Positions 33,504 through 44,473 of a stretch of 64,000 nt of DNA are shown here, one piece after another (the first letter of the stretch is position 1; each line of letters starts with the position of its first letter). A program made the translations under genes and the position numbers. The notes beneath the pieces were generated by a model. It saw only the letters and a list, made by a program, of their open reading frames with translations, was not told the origin of the DNA and ran no database searches. The DNA is from Pseudomonas fluorescens (lineage in GTDB: Bacteria; Pseudomonadota; Gammaproteobacteria; Pseudomonadales; Pseudomonadaceae): the NCBI RefSeq assembly GCF_018614655.1, contig NZ_JAGGOG010000021.1, positions 1 to 64,000 of the forward strand, given 5' to 3'.

Positions 33504-33997
33504 GCTGAACTCCGTTTGTGGATTGAACATCTGGCTGCGTTCGAGCCTACTCCAGATAAATGAGGACTGAAACCTCACGCCCTGCACATTTGCAGGGAAA
33601 ACAGCACATTTAGTGGCCTACAAGCTTGAAAGCAAAGGGAAAAGCGCCAAACTTGAGCACTTCTCACGACTTTAGGGCCACGCCCTCCCCTGCGACCTTT
33701 AGACCAATGGACGAGAGACCTTTTGTATGAAGGCTCGGCGTAAGCATAGCGACCTATGTATAATGCCGCCGCTGACCAAAGAGTCACGACGGCTGACCGC
33801 TCTAGAACGACGCCCTCCGCCAGAACAGCAGGCCTGCCACAGCAGTCCACCCGCTTGACGCTCGACTGATGCAACCCAACATCACCGCGAAGAAACATCG
33901 ACATTTCGCTCATGGATGACTTTGAACGAACGCGCTTTACCCGGCGCATCTCGAGTTTCTGCGCACGCTTTCAGCAAAGAAGAGAGTTAATCCGAAT
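33504..33997. other. Divergent icd-idh control region
   Basis: About 490 bases without a convincing gene, holding promoters for both isocitrate dehydrogenases. TATAAT at 33759-33764 is the best -10 box toward idh. A small hairpin CCCTGC/GCAGGG (33581-33597) lies near the icd side. Confidence 0.5.
33759..33764 (+). promoter_or_regulatory. -10 box candidate for idh
   Basis: Consensus TATAAT; no good -35 hexamer at 16-18 bases. It would give a leader of about 225 bases. Confidence 0.35.
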
Positions 33998-36223
<2,226 letters not shown>

Positions 36224-36276
36224 TGCTTTACGGTGCCGCCGGCTTGAGGATGGCTGGCTGATCTTCAAGCGGCAGG

Positions 36277-36312
36277 AAAATCCGGAATTCGAAAGAGTTC
36301 CGGATTTTTTTT
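36277..36312 (+). terminator. Terminator after idh
   Basis: AAAATCCGGAA, loop, TTCCGGATTTTTTTT. Confidence 0.93.
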
Positions 36313-36397
36313 GCCTGCTTTTCAGGAACGAGCGCAGTCCTTACCTTGTCTTCTTATTTGTTCCTACTCTCGAAAAACAATAAATAAGGACGTTCCC

Positions 36398-37621
36398 ATG
36401 CCAAGAAACCTCTTCCAGGCACTGGCCTGCTCCTCGGCACTGGCCTTGCTGACCGGCTGCGCAACCCATTCAAGCCCCTCGCACTCCTACCCCCATGCAC
36501 AGGAGCCAATCGGTGACGTGCAGACCATGTACGACGGCAAGCTCAGCCAGGAAGCTGCCATCAGCACCTTCCGTAATATCGATCGCCTGTTCCCGGTGCG
36601 CACCATCAAGGCCGGCGGCCACCCGCTTCCACTACCGCGCAGCCAACCGTTGGGCCCGGTTGCATTCGACTACGAAGGCAAACGTTATAGCCTCGACGAC
36701 TACATCACCCTCAACCGGGTAACGGGCCTTCTGGTGATCAAGGACGGCCACGTCGTTACTGAACGCTACGAAAAAGGCAACACACCGGACACTCGATGGA
36801 TGTCGATGTCAGTGGCCAAATCGATTACTTCGACCCTCGTGGGTGCCGCACTGCAGGACGGCTCAATCAAAAGCCTTGATGACAAAGTGACCCACTATTT
36901 GCCCGCACTCGCCGGCAGCGGTTATGACCAGGCCACCGTACGCGAAGTCCTGGCAATGCGCTCCGGGGTCAAATGGAGTGAGAAATACGCCGACCCGACG
37001 TCAGACCGGCGAATGATGCTTAAGCTGCAAACCGAACAAGTGCCTGGCTCTGCCCTCAAGTTCATGGCGAGCCTGCCCAGCGCCGCGCCGCCTGGCACTC
37101 GGACCAACTACAGCACCGGCGAGACACAAGTGCTGGGGCAAATGGTCAGTGCCGCCGTGGGCAAGCCACTGGCGCAATACCTGAGCGAGAAAATCTGGGC
37201 GCCGTACGGCATGCAAACCGACGCGAACTGGTGGCTCGACGGCCCCAACGGCAACGAAGTGGGTGGCAGCGGCATCAGCGCAACACTTGAAGATTACGGG
37301 CGCTTCGGGCAGTTCGTACTTAGCGGTGGGAAAGCCGGCGACAAGCAGGTACTACCCAAAGGCTGGATGAGTTTCGCCAGCGCCACCACCGGAGCCGACC
37401 CGGCGTACGGTGACTTTGCCTCCATGTGGTGGCCCGCATGGACCGCCGCCTCCAAGGCAGACAAAGCCTTCACGGCCGCAGGCATTTTCGGCCAGTTTGT
37501 CTACATCAACCCCACCCAAAACGTGGTGATCGTCGTGTGGCAAGCGCAAACCAAAGCCACGGGCGGCGAAGTGATTGACGACATGGTCGCCTTCGACGCC
37601 ATTACCAAGGCCGCGAAGTAA
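36398..37621 (+). CDS. Serine beta-lactamase/esterase-family lipoprotein
   Basis: 407 residues from the ATG at 36398 (AAGGA upstream). A lipoprotein signal (lipobox LLTGC, Cys at about 23) directs it to the envelope. The beta-lactamase fold has the nucleophile motif SVAK (Ser about 141, Lys 144) and a YST tyrosine motif (TNYSTGE); the C-terminal KTG-type motif is not obvious. This is the broad class C/EstB-like group, so esterase, peptidase or a cell-wall role is more likely than antibiotic hydrolysis. It is a single-gene unit between two terminators. Confidence 0.85.
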   Translation: MPRNLFQALACSSALALLTGCATHSSPSHSYPHAQEPIGDVQTMYDGKLSQEAAISTFRNIDRLFPVRTIKAGGHPLPLPRSQPLGPVAFDYEGKRYSLDDYITLNRVTGLLVIKDGHVVTERYEKGNTPDTRWMSMSVAKSITSTLVGAALQDGSIKSLDDKVTHYLPALAGSGYDQATVREVLAMRSGVKWSEKYADPTSDRRMMLKLQTEQVPGSALKFMASLPSAAPPGTRTNYSTGETQVLGQMVSAAVGKPLAQYLSEKIWAPYGMQTDANWWLDGPNGNEVGGSGISATLEDYGRFGQFVLSGGKAGDKQVLPKGWMSFASATTGADPAYGDFASMWWPAWTAASKADKAFTAAGIFGQFVYINPTQNVVIVVWQAQTKATGGEVIDDMVAFDAITKAAK

Positions 37622-37625
37622 CTGG

Positions 37626-37650
37626 CAGGGGCGCCCGGCGGGCGCCCCTG
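37626..37650 (+). terminator. Strong hairpin between the lactamase-like gene and nudJ
   Basis: An 11-base perfect stem (CAGGGGCGCCC with complement) and GGC loop, without a T-run; TATGAT follows at once (37651-37656), 44 bases before the nudJ ATG, so it may be a terminator next to a promoter. Confidence 0.55.
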
Positions 37651-37694
37651 TATGATGTGCGCCTCTGCCCATCAGCCCCCTCGAGACGCCTCTC

Positions 37695-38141
37695 ATGACC
37701 TGGCTACCCCACATCACCGTCGCCACCATCGTCGAAGACAACGGCCGCTTTCTGATGGTCGAAGAACTCAAGGGCGGCCGCGCCGTGCTCAACCAGCCGG
37801 CCGGCCACTTGGACCCGCATGAAACGCTGACCGAAGCCGCCGTGCGCGAAACCCTTGAAGAGACTGGCTGGGACGTTGAAGCCACCGGCATCGTCGGGAT
37901 CTACCTGTACACCGCCCCCAGCAACGGCGTGACCTACCAGCGCGTGTGTTTTATCGCCAAGGCCCTGAAACACCACCCGGACTATCAGTTGGACGACGGT
38001 ATCCTCCGCGCCCGCTGGCTGACCCGTGACGAGCTGATGACCCTGCGCGACGACTGGCGCAGTGAGCTGATCATTCGCTGCATCGACGATTATCTGGCCG
38101 GCCAATGCCACAGTCTCGAATTGATCCGTCCTTCTCTTTAG
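37695..38141 (+). CDS. nudJ: Nudix hydrolase NudJ (YmfB family)
   Basis: 148 residues. The Nudix box GHLDPHETLTEAAVRETLEETGW (about 36-58) carries the REx2EE catalytic glutamates. The beginning MTWLPHITVATIVEDNGRFLMVEE and later GVTYQRVCFIAKAL fit NudJ, a pyrophosphatase for nucleotides and hydroxymethylpyrimidine/thiamine pyrophosphates. The order nudJ-mnmA-hflD-purB is the same as in E. coli. Confidence 0.92.
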   Translation: MTWLPHITVATIVEDNGRFLMVEELKGGRAVLNQPAGHLDPHETLTEAAVRETLEETGWDVEATGIVGIYLYTAPSNGVTYQRVCFIAKALKHHPDYQLDDGILRARWLTRDELMTLRDDWRSELIIRCIDDYLAGQCHSLELIRPSL

Positions 38142-38200
38142 CCTTGCAGGCTCGGGCCTGCTAGAATCGCGTCCTTTTTAAAGACACCCGTTGAAATCCT

Positions 38201-39325
38201 ATGCGTGATCCAGCCCCTTCTGACACACAAAAGAAGCGCGTCATCGTCGGCATGTCCGGCGGCGTGGATTCTTCCGTTTCCGCCGTCCTGCTGATGGAGC
38301 AGGGTTATGAGGTGGAAGGCCTGTTCATGAAGAACTGGGAAGAAGACGATGGAACGGAATATTGCACCGCCATGGACGACTTGGCGGATGCCCAGGCTGT
38401 CTGCGACAAAATTGGCATCAAGCTGCACACCGCCAACTTCGCCGCCGAGTACTGGGACAACGTATTCGAGCACTTCCTGGCTGAATACAAGGCCGGCCGT
38501 ACGCCGAACCCGGACATCCTGTGTAACCGCGAGATCAAGTTCAAGGCGTTCCTCGACTACGCCATGATCCTCGGTGCTGACCTGATTGCCACTGGCCACT
38601 ACGTGCGTCGCCGTGACATCGATGGCCGCACCGAACTGCTCAAGGGCCTGGACGCCAACAAAGACCAGAGCTACTTCCTGCACGCCGTCGGCGGCGAACA
38701 GATCGCCAAGACCCTGTTCCCGGTGGGCGAACTGGAAAAGCCGGAAGTGCGCCAAATCGCGGAAAAACATGGCCTGGCCACCGCAAAGAAAAAGGATTCC
38801 ACCGGGATCTGCTTTATCGGCGAACGCCGCTTCAGCGACTTCCTCAAGCAGTACCTGCCCGCACAACCGGGCGAAATCAAGACCACCGAAGGTGAAATCA
38901 TCGGCCGCCACCATGGCCTGATGTACCACACCATCGGCCAGCGCCAGGGCCTGGGTATCGGCGGCTTGAAAGACGCGGGCGATGAACCGTGGTACGTGTT
39001 GATCAAGGACCTGGAACACAACGAGCTGATCGTTGGCCAGGGCAATGACCACCCGTATCTGTTCTCCCGCGCCCTGCTCGCTTCGGACATCTACTGGGTC
39101 AACCCGGTAGACCTGAGCACCCCGCGCCGCCTGACCGCCAAAGTGCGCTATCGCCAAAGCGACCAGCCTTGCACCCTGGAAAAAACCGCCACCGGTTACC
39201 GCGCCACCTTCGACGACCCGCAGCGCGCGGTGACGCCCGGCCAATCAGTGGTGTTCTATGACGGTGAGATTTGCCTGGGGGGCGGCGTGATTGAAGTTGC
39301 CGAGCCCTGGAGCAGCAAGGCATGA
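38201..39325 (+). CDS. mnmA: tRNA 2-thiouridylase MnmA
   Basis: 374 residues. PP-loop GMSGGVDSSVSA (17-28) activates U34 with ATP. Catalytic cysteines are in NPDILCNREIKF (about 107) and STGICFIGERRF (about 204), which receive sulfur from TusE. It modifies U34 of tRNA-Lys, -Glu and -Gln. The tusDCBE operon that feeds it is 22 kb away in this same window. Overlaps hflD by four bases. Confidence 0.97.
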   Translation: MRDPAPSDTQKKRVIVGMSGGVDSSVSAVLLMEQGYEVEGLFMKNWEEDDGTEYCTAMDDLADAQAVCDKIGIKLHTANFAAEYWDNVFEHFLAEYKAGRTPNPDILCNREIKFKAFLDYAMILGADLIATGHYVRRRDIDGRTELLKGLDANKDQSYFLHAVGGEQIAKTLFPVGELEKPEVRQIAEKHGLATAKKKDSTGICFIGERRFSDFLKQYLPAQPGEIKTTEGEIIGRHHGLMYHTIGQRQGLGIGGLKDAGDEPWYVLIKDLEHNELIVGQGNDHPYLFSRALLASDIYWVNPVDLSTPRRLTAKVRYRQSDQPCTLEKTATGYRATFDDPQRAVTPGQSVVFYDGEICLGGGVIEVAEPWSSKA

Positions 39326-39945
39326 GCCCGACCCAGGAGCAACTGACGGCATTGGGCGGCGTGTTTCTCGCCGCCGTGCTGGTGGACAAGATTGCCAAGA
39401 CCGGCCAAGTCACCGAGGCCGGCCTGACCTGCATGCTGGGCAGCTTGCTGATCCGTGACCCCAAGGACACCCTTGAAGTCTACGGCGGCGATGACCTGGC
39501 CCTGCGCGAAGGCTATCGCGCCCTGATCGGCGCCCTGGAACGCGACCCCAGCACCCTGCAGCGCGAGCCATTGCGCTACGCCCTGTCGATGCTCGGCCTT
39601 GAGCGCCAACTGGCCAAGCGTGATGACTTGCTGGAGACCATTGGCAAGCGCCTGCCGCAGATCCAGTCCCAGGTCGAGCACTTCGGTCCGGCCCACGAAA
39701 ACGTGATCGCAGCCTGTGGCGCCCTGTATCAGGACACCTTGAGCACCTTGCGCCAACGGATCCAGGTCCACGGCGACATGCGCAACCTGCAACAACCGAA
39801 CAACGCCTCGAAAATCCGCGCCCTGCTCCTGGCCGGTATTCGTTCGGCACGGTTGTGGCGACAGCTGGGCGGCCACCGCTGGCAACTGGTCATCAGCCGT
39901 CGCAAATTGCTTAAAGAGCTTTACCCGTTGATGCGCAACGAATAA
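39322..39945 (+). CDS. hflD: HflD, high-frequency lysogenisation protein
   Basis: 207 residues, alpha-helical, with the family N-terminus QLTALGGVFLAAVLVDKIAKTG and the HGDMRNLQQPNNASKIRALLLAGIRSARLWRQLGG stretch near the end. In E. coli HflD binds lambda CII and favours its degradation; the core function is unclear. It starts in an ATGA overlap with mnmA. Confidence 0.93.
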   Translation: MSPTQEQLTALGGVFLAAVLVDKIAKTGQVTEAGLTCMLGSLLIRDPKDTLEVYGGDDLALREGYRALIGALERDPSTLQREPLRYALSMLGLERQLAKRDDLLETIGKRLPQIQSQVEHFGPAHENVIAACGALYQDTLSTLRQRIQVHGDMRNLQQPNNASKIRALLLAGIRSARLWRQLGGHRWQLVISRRKLLKELYPLMRNE

Positions 39946-39984
39946 GTCGCGCAGACAACCTTTTTCATCGCCTCACGCGTAATA

Positions 39985-40019
39985 CGCCGGTCAGTTGGCA
40001 ACGGACCGGCGGATTTTTT
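39985..40019 (+). terminator. Terminator after hflD
   Basis: CGCCGGTC, an 11-base loop, GACCGGCG, then GATTTTTT. Confidence 0.85.
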
Positions 40020-40023
40020 CATG

Positions 40024-40029
40024 TATGAT
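40024..40029 (+). promoter_or_regulatory. -10 box candidate for purB
   Basis: TATGAT directly after the hflD terminator, 41 bases before the purB ATG. Confidence 0.4.
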
Positions 40030-40069
40030 ACGCGCCCCATTTCGTTGCCCGACTGTCCGAGAACACCCC

Positions 40070-41440
40070 ATGCAGCTCTCTTCGCTCACTGCGGTTTCCC
40101 CTGTTGACGGCCGCTACGCCGGCAAAACCCAGGCCCTGCGCCCTATTTTCAGCGAATACGGCCTGATCCGTGCTCGCGTTCTGGTTGAAGTGCGCTGGCT
40201 CCAGCGCCTGGCCGCTCATCCCGCCATCAGCGAAGTGCCGGCGTTCTCCGCGCAAGCCAACGCTGTGCTCAACACCCTGGCGGAAAACTTTGCTCTGGAG
40301 CACGCCGAGCGTGTGAAAGAGATCGAGCGCACCACCAACCACGACGTAAAAGCCATCGAGTACCTGCTCAAAGAGCAAGCGGCCAAGCTGCCGGAACTGG
40401 CCAAGGTCAGCGAATTCATCCACTTTGCCTGCACCAGCGAGGACATCAACAACCTGTCCCACGCCTTGATGCTGCGCGAAGGCCGTGATGATGTGATGCT
40501 GCCGCTGATGCGCCAGACCGCCGACGCCATCCGCGAACTGGCTGTCCGCTTCGCCGACGTACCGATGCTGTCGCGCACCCACGGCCAACCGGCTTCGCCG
40601 ACCACCCTGGGTAAAGAACTGGCCAACGTGGTGTACCGCCTGGAGCGTCAGATCGCTCAAGTCGCTGCCGTGCCATTGCTGGGCAAGATCAACGGCGCCG
40701 TAGGCAACTACAACGCCCACCTGTCGGCCTACCCTGAGATCGACTGGGAAGAAAACGCCCGCGCCTTCATCGAAGATGAGCTGGGCCTTGGCTTCAACCC
40801 GTACACCACGCAGATCGAGCCGCACGACTACATCGCCGAGTTGTTCGACGCCATTGCGCGCTTCAACACCATCCTGATCGACTTCGATCGCGATATCTGG
40901 GGCTACATCTCCCTGGGCTACTTCAAGCAGCGCACCATTGCCGGTGAAATCGGTTCGTCGACCATGCCGCACAAGGTCAACCCGATCGACTTCGAAAACT
41001 CCGAAGGCAACCTCGGTATCGCCAACGCCCTGTTCCAGCACCTGGCCAGCAAGTTGCCGATCTCCCGCTGGCAGCGCGACCTGACCGACTCCACCGTACT
41101 GCGCAACCTCGGCGTGGGCTTTGCCCACAGCGTGATCGCGTACGAAGCGAGCCTCAAAGGCATCAGCAAGCTGGAACTCAACGCACAGAAAATCGCCGCC
41201 GACCTGGACGCCTGCTGGGAAGTCCTGGCCGAGCCGATCCAGACCGTGATGCGTCGCTACAACATCGAAAACCCGTACGAGAAGCTCAAAGAGCTGACCC
41301 GCGGAAAGGGCATCACCTCCGACGCCCTGCAAACGTTCATCGACGGCCTGGATATGCCAGCTGCCGCCAAGGCTGAGCTGAAACTGCTCACCCCGGCCAA
41401 CTACATCGGCAACGCTGTAGCACAAGCCAAACGCATCTGA
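40070..41440 (+). CDS. purB: Adenylosuccinate lyase
   Basis: 456 residues. Signature GSSTMPHKVNPIDFENSEGN (about 294-313) and the TRTHGQPASPTTLGKE segment (about 168-183) hold the catalytic Ser and His. It acts twice in purine synthesis (SAICAR to AICAR, adenylosuccinate to AMP). The ATG at 40070 (MQLSSLTAVSPVDGRYAGKT) matches the family start. It has its own promoter and terminator. Confidence 0.97.
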   Translation: MQLSSLTAVSPVDGRYAGKTQALRPIFSEYGLIRARVLVEVRWLQRLAAHPAISEVPAFSAQANAVLNTLAENFALEHAERVKEIERTTNHDVKAIEYLLKEQAAKLPELAKVSEFIHFACTSEDINNLSHALMLREGRDDVMLPLMRQTADAIRELAVRFADVPMLSRTHGQPASPTTLGKELANVVYRLERQIAQVAAVPLLGKINGAVGNYNAHLSAYPEIDWEENARAFIEDELGLGFNPYTTQIEPHDYIAELFDAIARFNTILIDFDRDIWGYISLGYFKQRTIAGEIGSSTMPHKVNPIDFENSEGNLGIANALFQHLASKLPISRWQRDLTDSTVLRNLGVGFAHSVIAYEASLKGISKLELNAQKIAADLDACWEVLAEPIQTVMRRYNIENPYEKLKELTRGKGITSDALQTFIDGLDMPAAAKAELKLLTPANYIGNAVAQAKRI

Positions 41441-41460
41441 TCGACCGCTAGACCCTTGAG

Positions 41461-41485
41461 ACGCCCGGCAGCGCCGGGCGTTTTT
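41461..41485 (+). terminator. Terminator after purB
   Basis: ACGCCCGGC, loop, GCCGGGCG, T5. Confidence 0.93.
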
Positions 41486-41524
41486 ATTCCCGTCTGAAAA
41501 GTGCATTTTTTCAATAGGTTACAC

Positions 41525-42691
41525 ATGAATCCTGATATTCCTCTTCAACTTCTGGGCGGCATCACGGCACGGGAATTCCTGCGCGACTACTGGCAGAAAA
41601 AACCGCTGCTGATCCGCCAGGCCATTCCTGATTTCGAAAGCCCGATCGATGCCGACGAACTGGCCGGCCTGGCACTGGAAGAAGAAGTCGAGTCACGCCT
41701 GATCATCGAGCACGGCGAACGCCCTTGGGAACTGCGCCGCGGCCCATTTGCCGAAGATGCTTTCAGCACCCTGCCCGAGCGTGACTGGACCCTGCTGGTT
41801 CAAGCCGTCGACCAGTTCGTCCCGGAAGTGGCCGAGCTGCTGGAAAACTTCCGCTTCCTGCCAAGCTGGCGCATCGATGATGTGATGATCAGCTTTGCCG
41901 CCCCTGGTGGCAGCGTGGGTCCGCACTTCGACAACTACGACGTGTTCCTGCTGCAAGGCCACGGCAAACGCAACTGGAAGATTGGCCAGATGTGCAACGC
42001 CGAAAGTCCGTTGCTGCAACACGCCGACCTGCGCATCCTTGCCGAATTCGAAGAGACTGCCGAGTGGGTGCTGGAACCGGGCGACATGCTTTATCTGCCG
42101 CCACGCCTGGCCCACTGCGGCGTAGCCGTGGATGACTGCCTGACCTATTCGGTAGGTTTTCGCGCCCCGAGCGCCGCTGAAGTGTTGACCCACTTCACCG
42201 ACTTCCTCAGCCAATATCTGACGGACGAAGAGCGCTACACCGACGCTGACGCCCAGCCTGTGAGCGACCCACACCAGATTCAGCACGACGCACTCGACCG
42301 CCTCAAAGGCCTGCTGGCCGAACACATGAGCGACGAGCGCATGCTGCTGACCTGGTTCGGCCAGTTCATGACCGAACCGCGCTACCCGGAATTGGTGGCC
42401 GGTGAAGAGCTGGGCGAAGACGACGTCATCAACAGCCTGGAAAACGGTGCGATTCTGGTCCGCAACCCAAGCGCCCGCCTAGCCTGGTCGGAAGTGGACG
42501 ACGACGTGCTGCTGTTCGCCAGCGGCCAGAGCCGTTACCTGCCAGGTAAACTGCGCGAGCTGTTGAAACTGGTGTGCTCGGCCGACGCCCTGCACAGCGA
42601 GAACCTCGGCGCATGGCTCGCAGACGAAGATGGCCGCGACCTGGTTTGTGAACTGGTCAAGCAAGGAAGCCTGGGACTTGCCGATGAATAA
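41525..42691 (+). CDS. roxA: Ribosomal oxygenase RoxA-like JmjC/cupin protein (YcfD)
   Basis: 388 residues. The Fe(II)/2-oxoglutarate site is visible: GPHFDNYDVFLLQ gives the H-x-D pair (about 136-138) and RLAHCGVAV the distal His (about 198). The N-terminal LGGITAREFLRDYWQKKPLLIRQA and C-terminal winged-helix dimerisation region fit YcfD, which hydroxylates an arginine of ribosomal protein L16 in E. coli. It overlaps the following GNAT gene by eight bases. Confidence 0.92.
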   Translation: MNPDIPLQLLGGITAREFLRDYWQKKPLLIRQAIPDFESPIDADELAGLALEEEVESRLIIEHGERPWELRRGPFAEDAFSTLPERDWTLLVQAVDQFVPEVAELLENFRFLPSWRIDDVMISFAAPGGSVGPHFDNYDVFLLQGHGKRNWKIGQMCNAESPLLQHADLRILAEFEETAEWVLEPGDMLYLPPRLAHCGVAVDDCLTYSVGFRAPSAAEVLTHFTDFLSQYLTDEERYTDADAQPVSDPHQIQHDALDRLKGLLAEHMSDERMLLTWFGQFMTEPRYPELVAGEELGEDDVINSLENGAILVRNPSARLAWSEVDDDVLLFASGQSRYLPGKLRELLKLVCSADALHSENLGAWLADEDGRDLVCELVKQGSLGLADE

Positions 42692-43106
42692 GATTCACGT
42701 AAGTGTCGCGGACTGGCAAAAGGATATCGCTGAGATTCGGCGCATTCGTGAAGCGGTATTTATCGCTGAACAATCGGTTCCACCTGAGCTGGAGTGGGAT
42801 GCGGACGACGCCGACGCCATGCATTTCCTTGCATTCGAAGGCGATTTTCCGATTGGTACTGCGCGCTTGCTGCCCAGCGGCGAAATTGGCCGCGTGTCGG
42901 TGCTCAAAGATTGGCGTGGGCTGAAGGTTGGCGACAAGCTGATGGAAGCGGTGATTGGCATGGCCGAGAAACGCGGCCAGGCCAGGCAGTTCCTCAGCGC
43001 ACAGGTCTACGCTGCGCCGTTCTATGAGCGCCTGGGCTTCAAGATTGTCAGCGATGAGTTCCTGGAAGTCGGGATTCCTCATGTTGATATGGTGCGTGAG
43101 GGCTGA
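42684..43106 (+). CDS. GNAT-family N-acetyltransferase
   Basis: 140 residues, single GNAT domain: RRIREAVFIAEQSVPPELEWD (about 19-39), acetyl-CoA-binding IGRVSVLKDWRGLKVGDKLM (about 68-87), and AAPFYERLGFKIVSDEF (about 111-127). Substrate not identifiable. Overlap with roxA suggests co-translation and, as inference, a possible link to ribosome or translation-factor modification. Confidence 0.88.
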   Translation: MNKIHVSVADWQKDIAEIRRIREAVFIAEQSVPPELEWDADDADAMHFLAFEGDFPIGTARLLPSGEIGRVSVLKDWRGLKVGDKLMEAVIGMAEKRGQARQFLSAQVYAAPFYERLGFKIVSDEFLEVGIPHVDMVREG

Positions 43107-43128
43107 CTTTAGACCGAGCCGCACCCCC

Positions 43129-43164
43129 AAAAGGCCCTGCCATCCACCGATGCCAGGGCCTTTT
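43129..43164 (+). terminator. Terminator after the roxA-GNAT pair
   Basis: AAAAGGCCCTG and CAGGGCCTTTT with a 14-base loop. Confidence 0.85.
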
Positions 43165-43242
43165 GCCGTCTACGATTCAACTTGCGACCCGCCAGGCCGA
43201 CAAACTGGCAGAATCACTCTTTGAATCGCAGAGATAACGGAC

Positions 43243-43980
43243 ATGTCCCTACGCACGCTGCTCACCACCCTGCTCCTGGCCGCCAGTTTCTCGGTGATGG
43301 CCGCCACCGAAGTCGTCCCCCTGAGCAACCGCACCAGCGCCGACCTATTGCCAGTAGCGCAGAACTTCATCGGCATGGACGGCACCGTCAGCGCCTACGG
43401 CAACCAGCTGATCGTGAATGCCGATCCAGATAAGATCCAAGGCCTGCGCGCCCTGCTCGCGCAACTGGACACACCCGCCAAACGCCTGTTGATCACCGTC
43501 GACACCAACGAAAACAACCAGCAAAACAGCGGCGACGGCCAGACCCGCATCATCAGCTACGGCACCACCAGCCGCGACGGCGGCATTCAGCAGATCCAGG
43601 CCAGTGAAGGCGTGCCCGCACTGATCCAGATCGGCCAGAGCGTACCGCTGACCACCACCCAGCCAGACGCCTATGGCCGCCCGCAAAACCAGACCCAGTA
43701 TCGCAACGTCACCCAAGGCTTCTACGTCACCGCCAGCGTCACCGGCGAGACCGTTCACCTGAGCATCAGTACGAATCGTGACCGCATGAGCCAGGAACGT
43801 CCCGATGTAGTGAACGTACAGAGCACCGACACAACCGTCAGCGGACGCCTGGGCGAGTGGATTACCCTCGCTGGCGTCAATCGCCAGACTCAGGCCGACA
43901 AAACCGGTACAACCCGTATCTACTCTACTCAGGGCCGGGACGACCTGAGCCTGAAGGTCAAAGTCGAGACCGTGAACTGA
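43243..43980 (+). CDS. Periplasmic protein with secretin-type short domain
   Basis: 245 residues with a Sec signal peptide (MSLRTLLTTLLLAASFSVMAA). The first 80 mature residues (LSNRTSADLLPVAQNFIGMDGTVSAYGNQLIVNADPDKIQGLRALLAQLD) match the N0/N1 ring domain of type II/III secretins; the rest is polar and Thr/Gln-rich without a secretin barrel. The gene occupies the position just before aceA, where P. aeruginosa also has a conserved gene of unknown function. It may be a stand-alone adaptor; function unknown. Confidence 0.75.
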   Translation: MSLRTLLTTLLLAASFSVMAATEVVPLSNRTSADLLPVAQNFIGMDGTVSAYGNQLIVNADPDKIQGLRALLAQLDTPAKRLLITVDTNENNQQNSGDGQTRIISYGTTSRDGGIQQIQASEGVPALIQIGQSVPLTTTQPDAYGRPQNQTQYRNVTQGFYVTASVTGETVHLSISTNRDRMSQERPDVVNVQSTDTTVSGRLGEWITLAGVNRQTQADKTGTTRIYSTQGRDDLSLKVKVETVN

Positions 43981-44021
43981 AGCACCAAAAACTGACTGAC
44001 AAGTCGCATTAGACTAAAGAT

Positions 44022-44045
44022 GTAGTGCTTTAAAAAAAGCACTAC
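44022..44045. promoter_or_regulatory. Perfect 10-bp palindrome next to the aceA promoter
   Basis: GTAGTGCTTT, AAAA, AAAGCACTAC, ending 7 bases before the -35 box. It may be an operator or the terminator of the upstream gene (there is no T-run after it on the plus strand). Confidence 0.5.
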
Positions 44046-44052
44046 AAAACAT

Positions 44053-44081
44053 TTGACGATCCAAAAAAGCATGGGCATGAT
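44053..44081 (+). promoter_or_regulatory. aceA: Sigma-70-type promoter of aceA
   Basis: TTGACG, 17-base spacer, CATGAT. Start of transcription would be near 44089, giving a leader of about 385 bases. Confidence 0.55.
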
Positions 44082-44473
44082 GGCCTCGCTCCCGCTAATC
44101 AGGGGCCCTGGCAAGGGCCTTCGGATCGCCGCTCTAAGCTACCCACCTGAGCCGATTCGTGTCTGTACCGCCCACAAGGTGTGTTTGACGAGGTTGCGAC
44201 TGGAACGAAGTTGTCCCGAGGGACGGAAGCTAACCAGGTAACCCGGCAATACACTGACTGACCGTACCAAGGCCCACGATGCCCGAAGACTGTCCGCAGC
44301 CCGCCCTTACCTCGCTCGCCTTCCCCTCTTGAGCCATTCGTCATCCTGTCGCCTTCCCCGCCAAACCTGACTTGACCGCCTAAGCTTCTGGTCAGCGAGC
44401 AGCCACGCCCATGCACTGAATGCACGGCGGCTAAACGGAACTTTCCACCCAAGACGCGACGAGGTTTTTCCCC

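Larger units (their letters stand above)
43981..44473. other. aceA upstream control region
   Basis: About 490 bases without a gene: a perfect palindrome at 44022-44045, a promoter at 44053-44081, and a 5' leader of about 385 bases. A short frame at 44053-44241 has poor codon pattern and no ribosome site. Confidence 0.5.

Noticed and set aside
36398..37621. Possible antibiotic-resistance beta-lactamase
   Set aside because: It is a large lipoprotein of the broad class C/esterase group without clear class C KTG motif; resistance function not supported.
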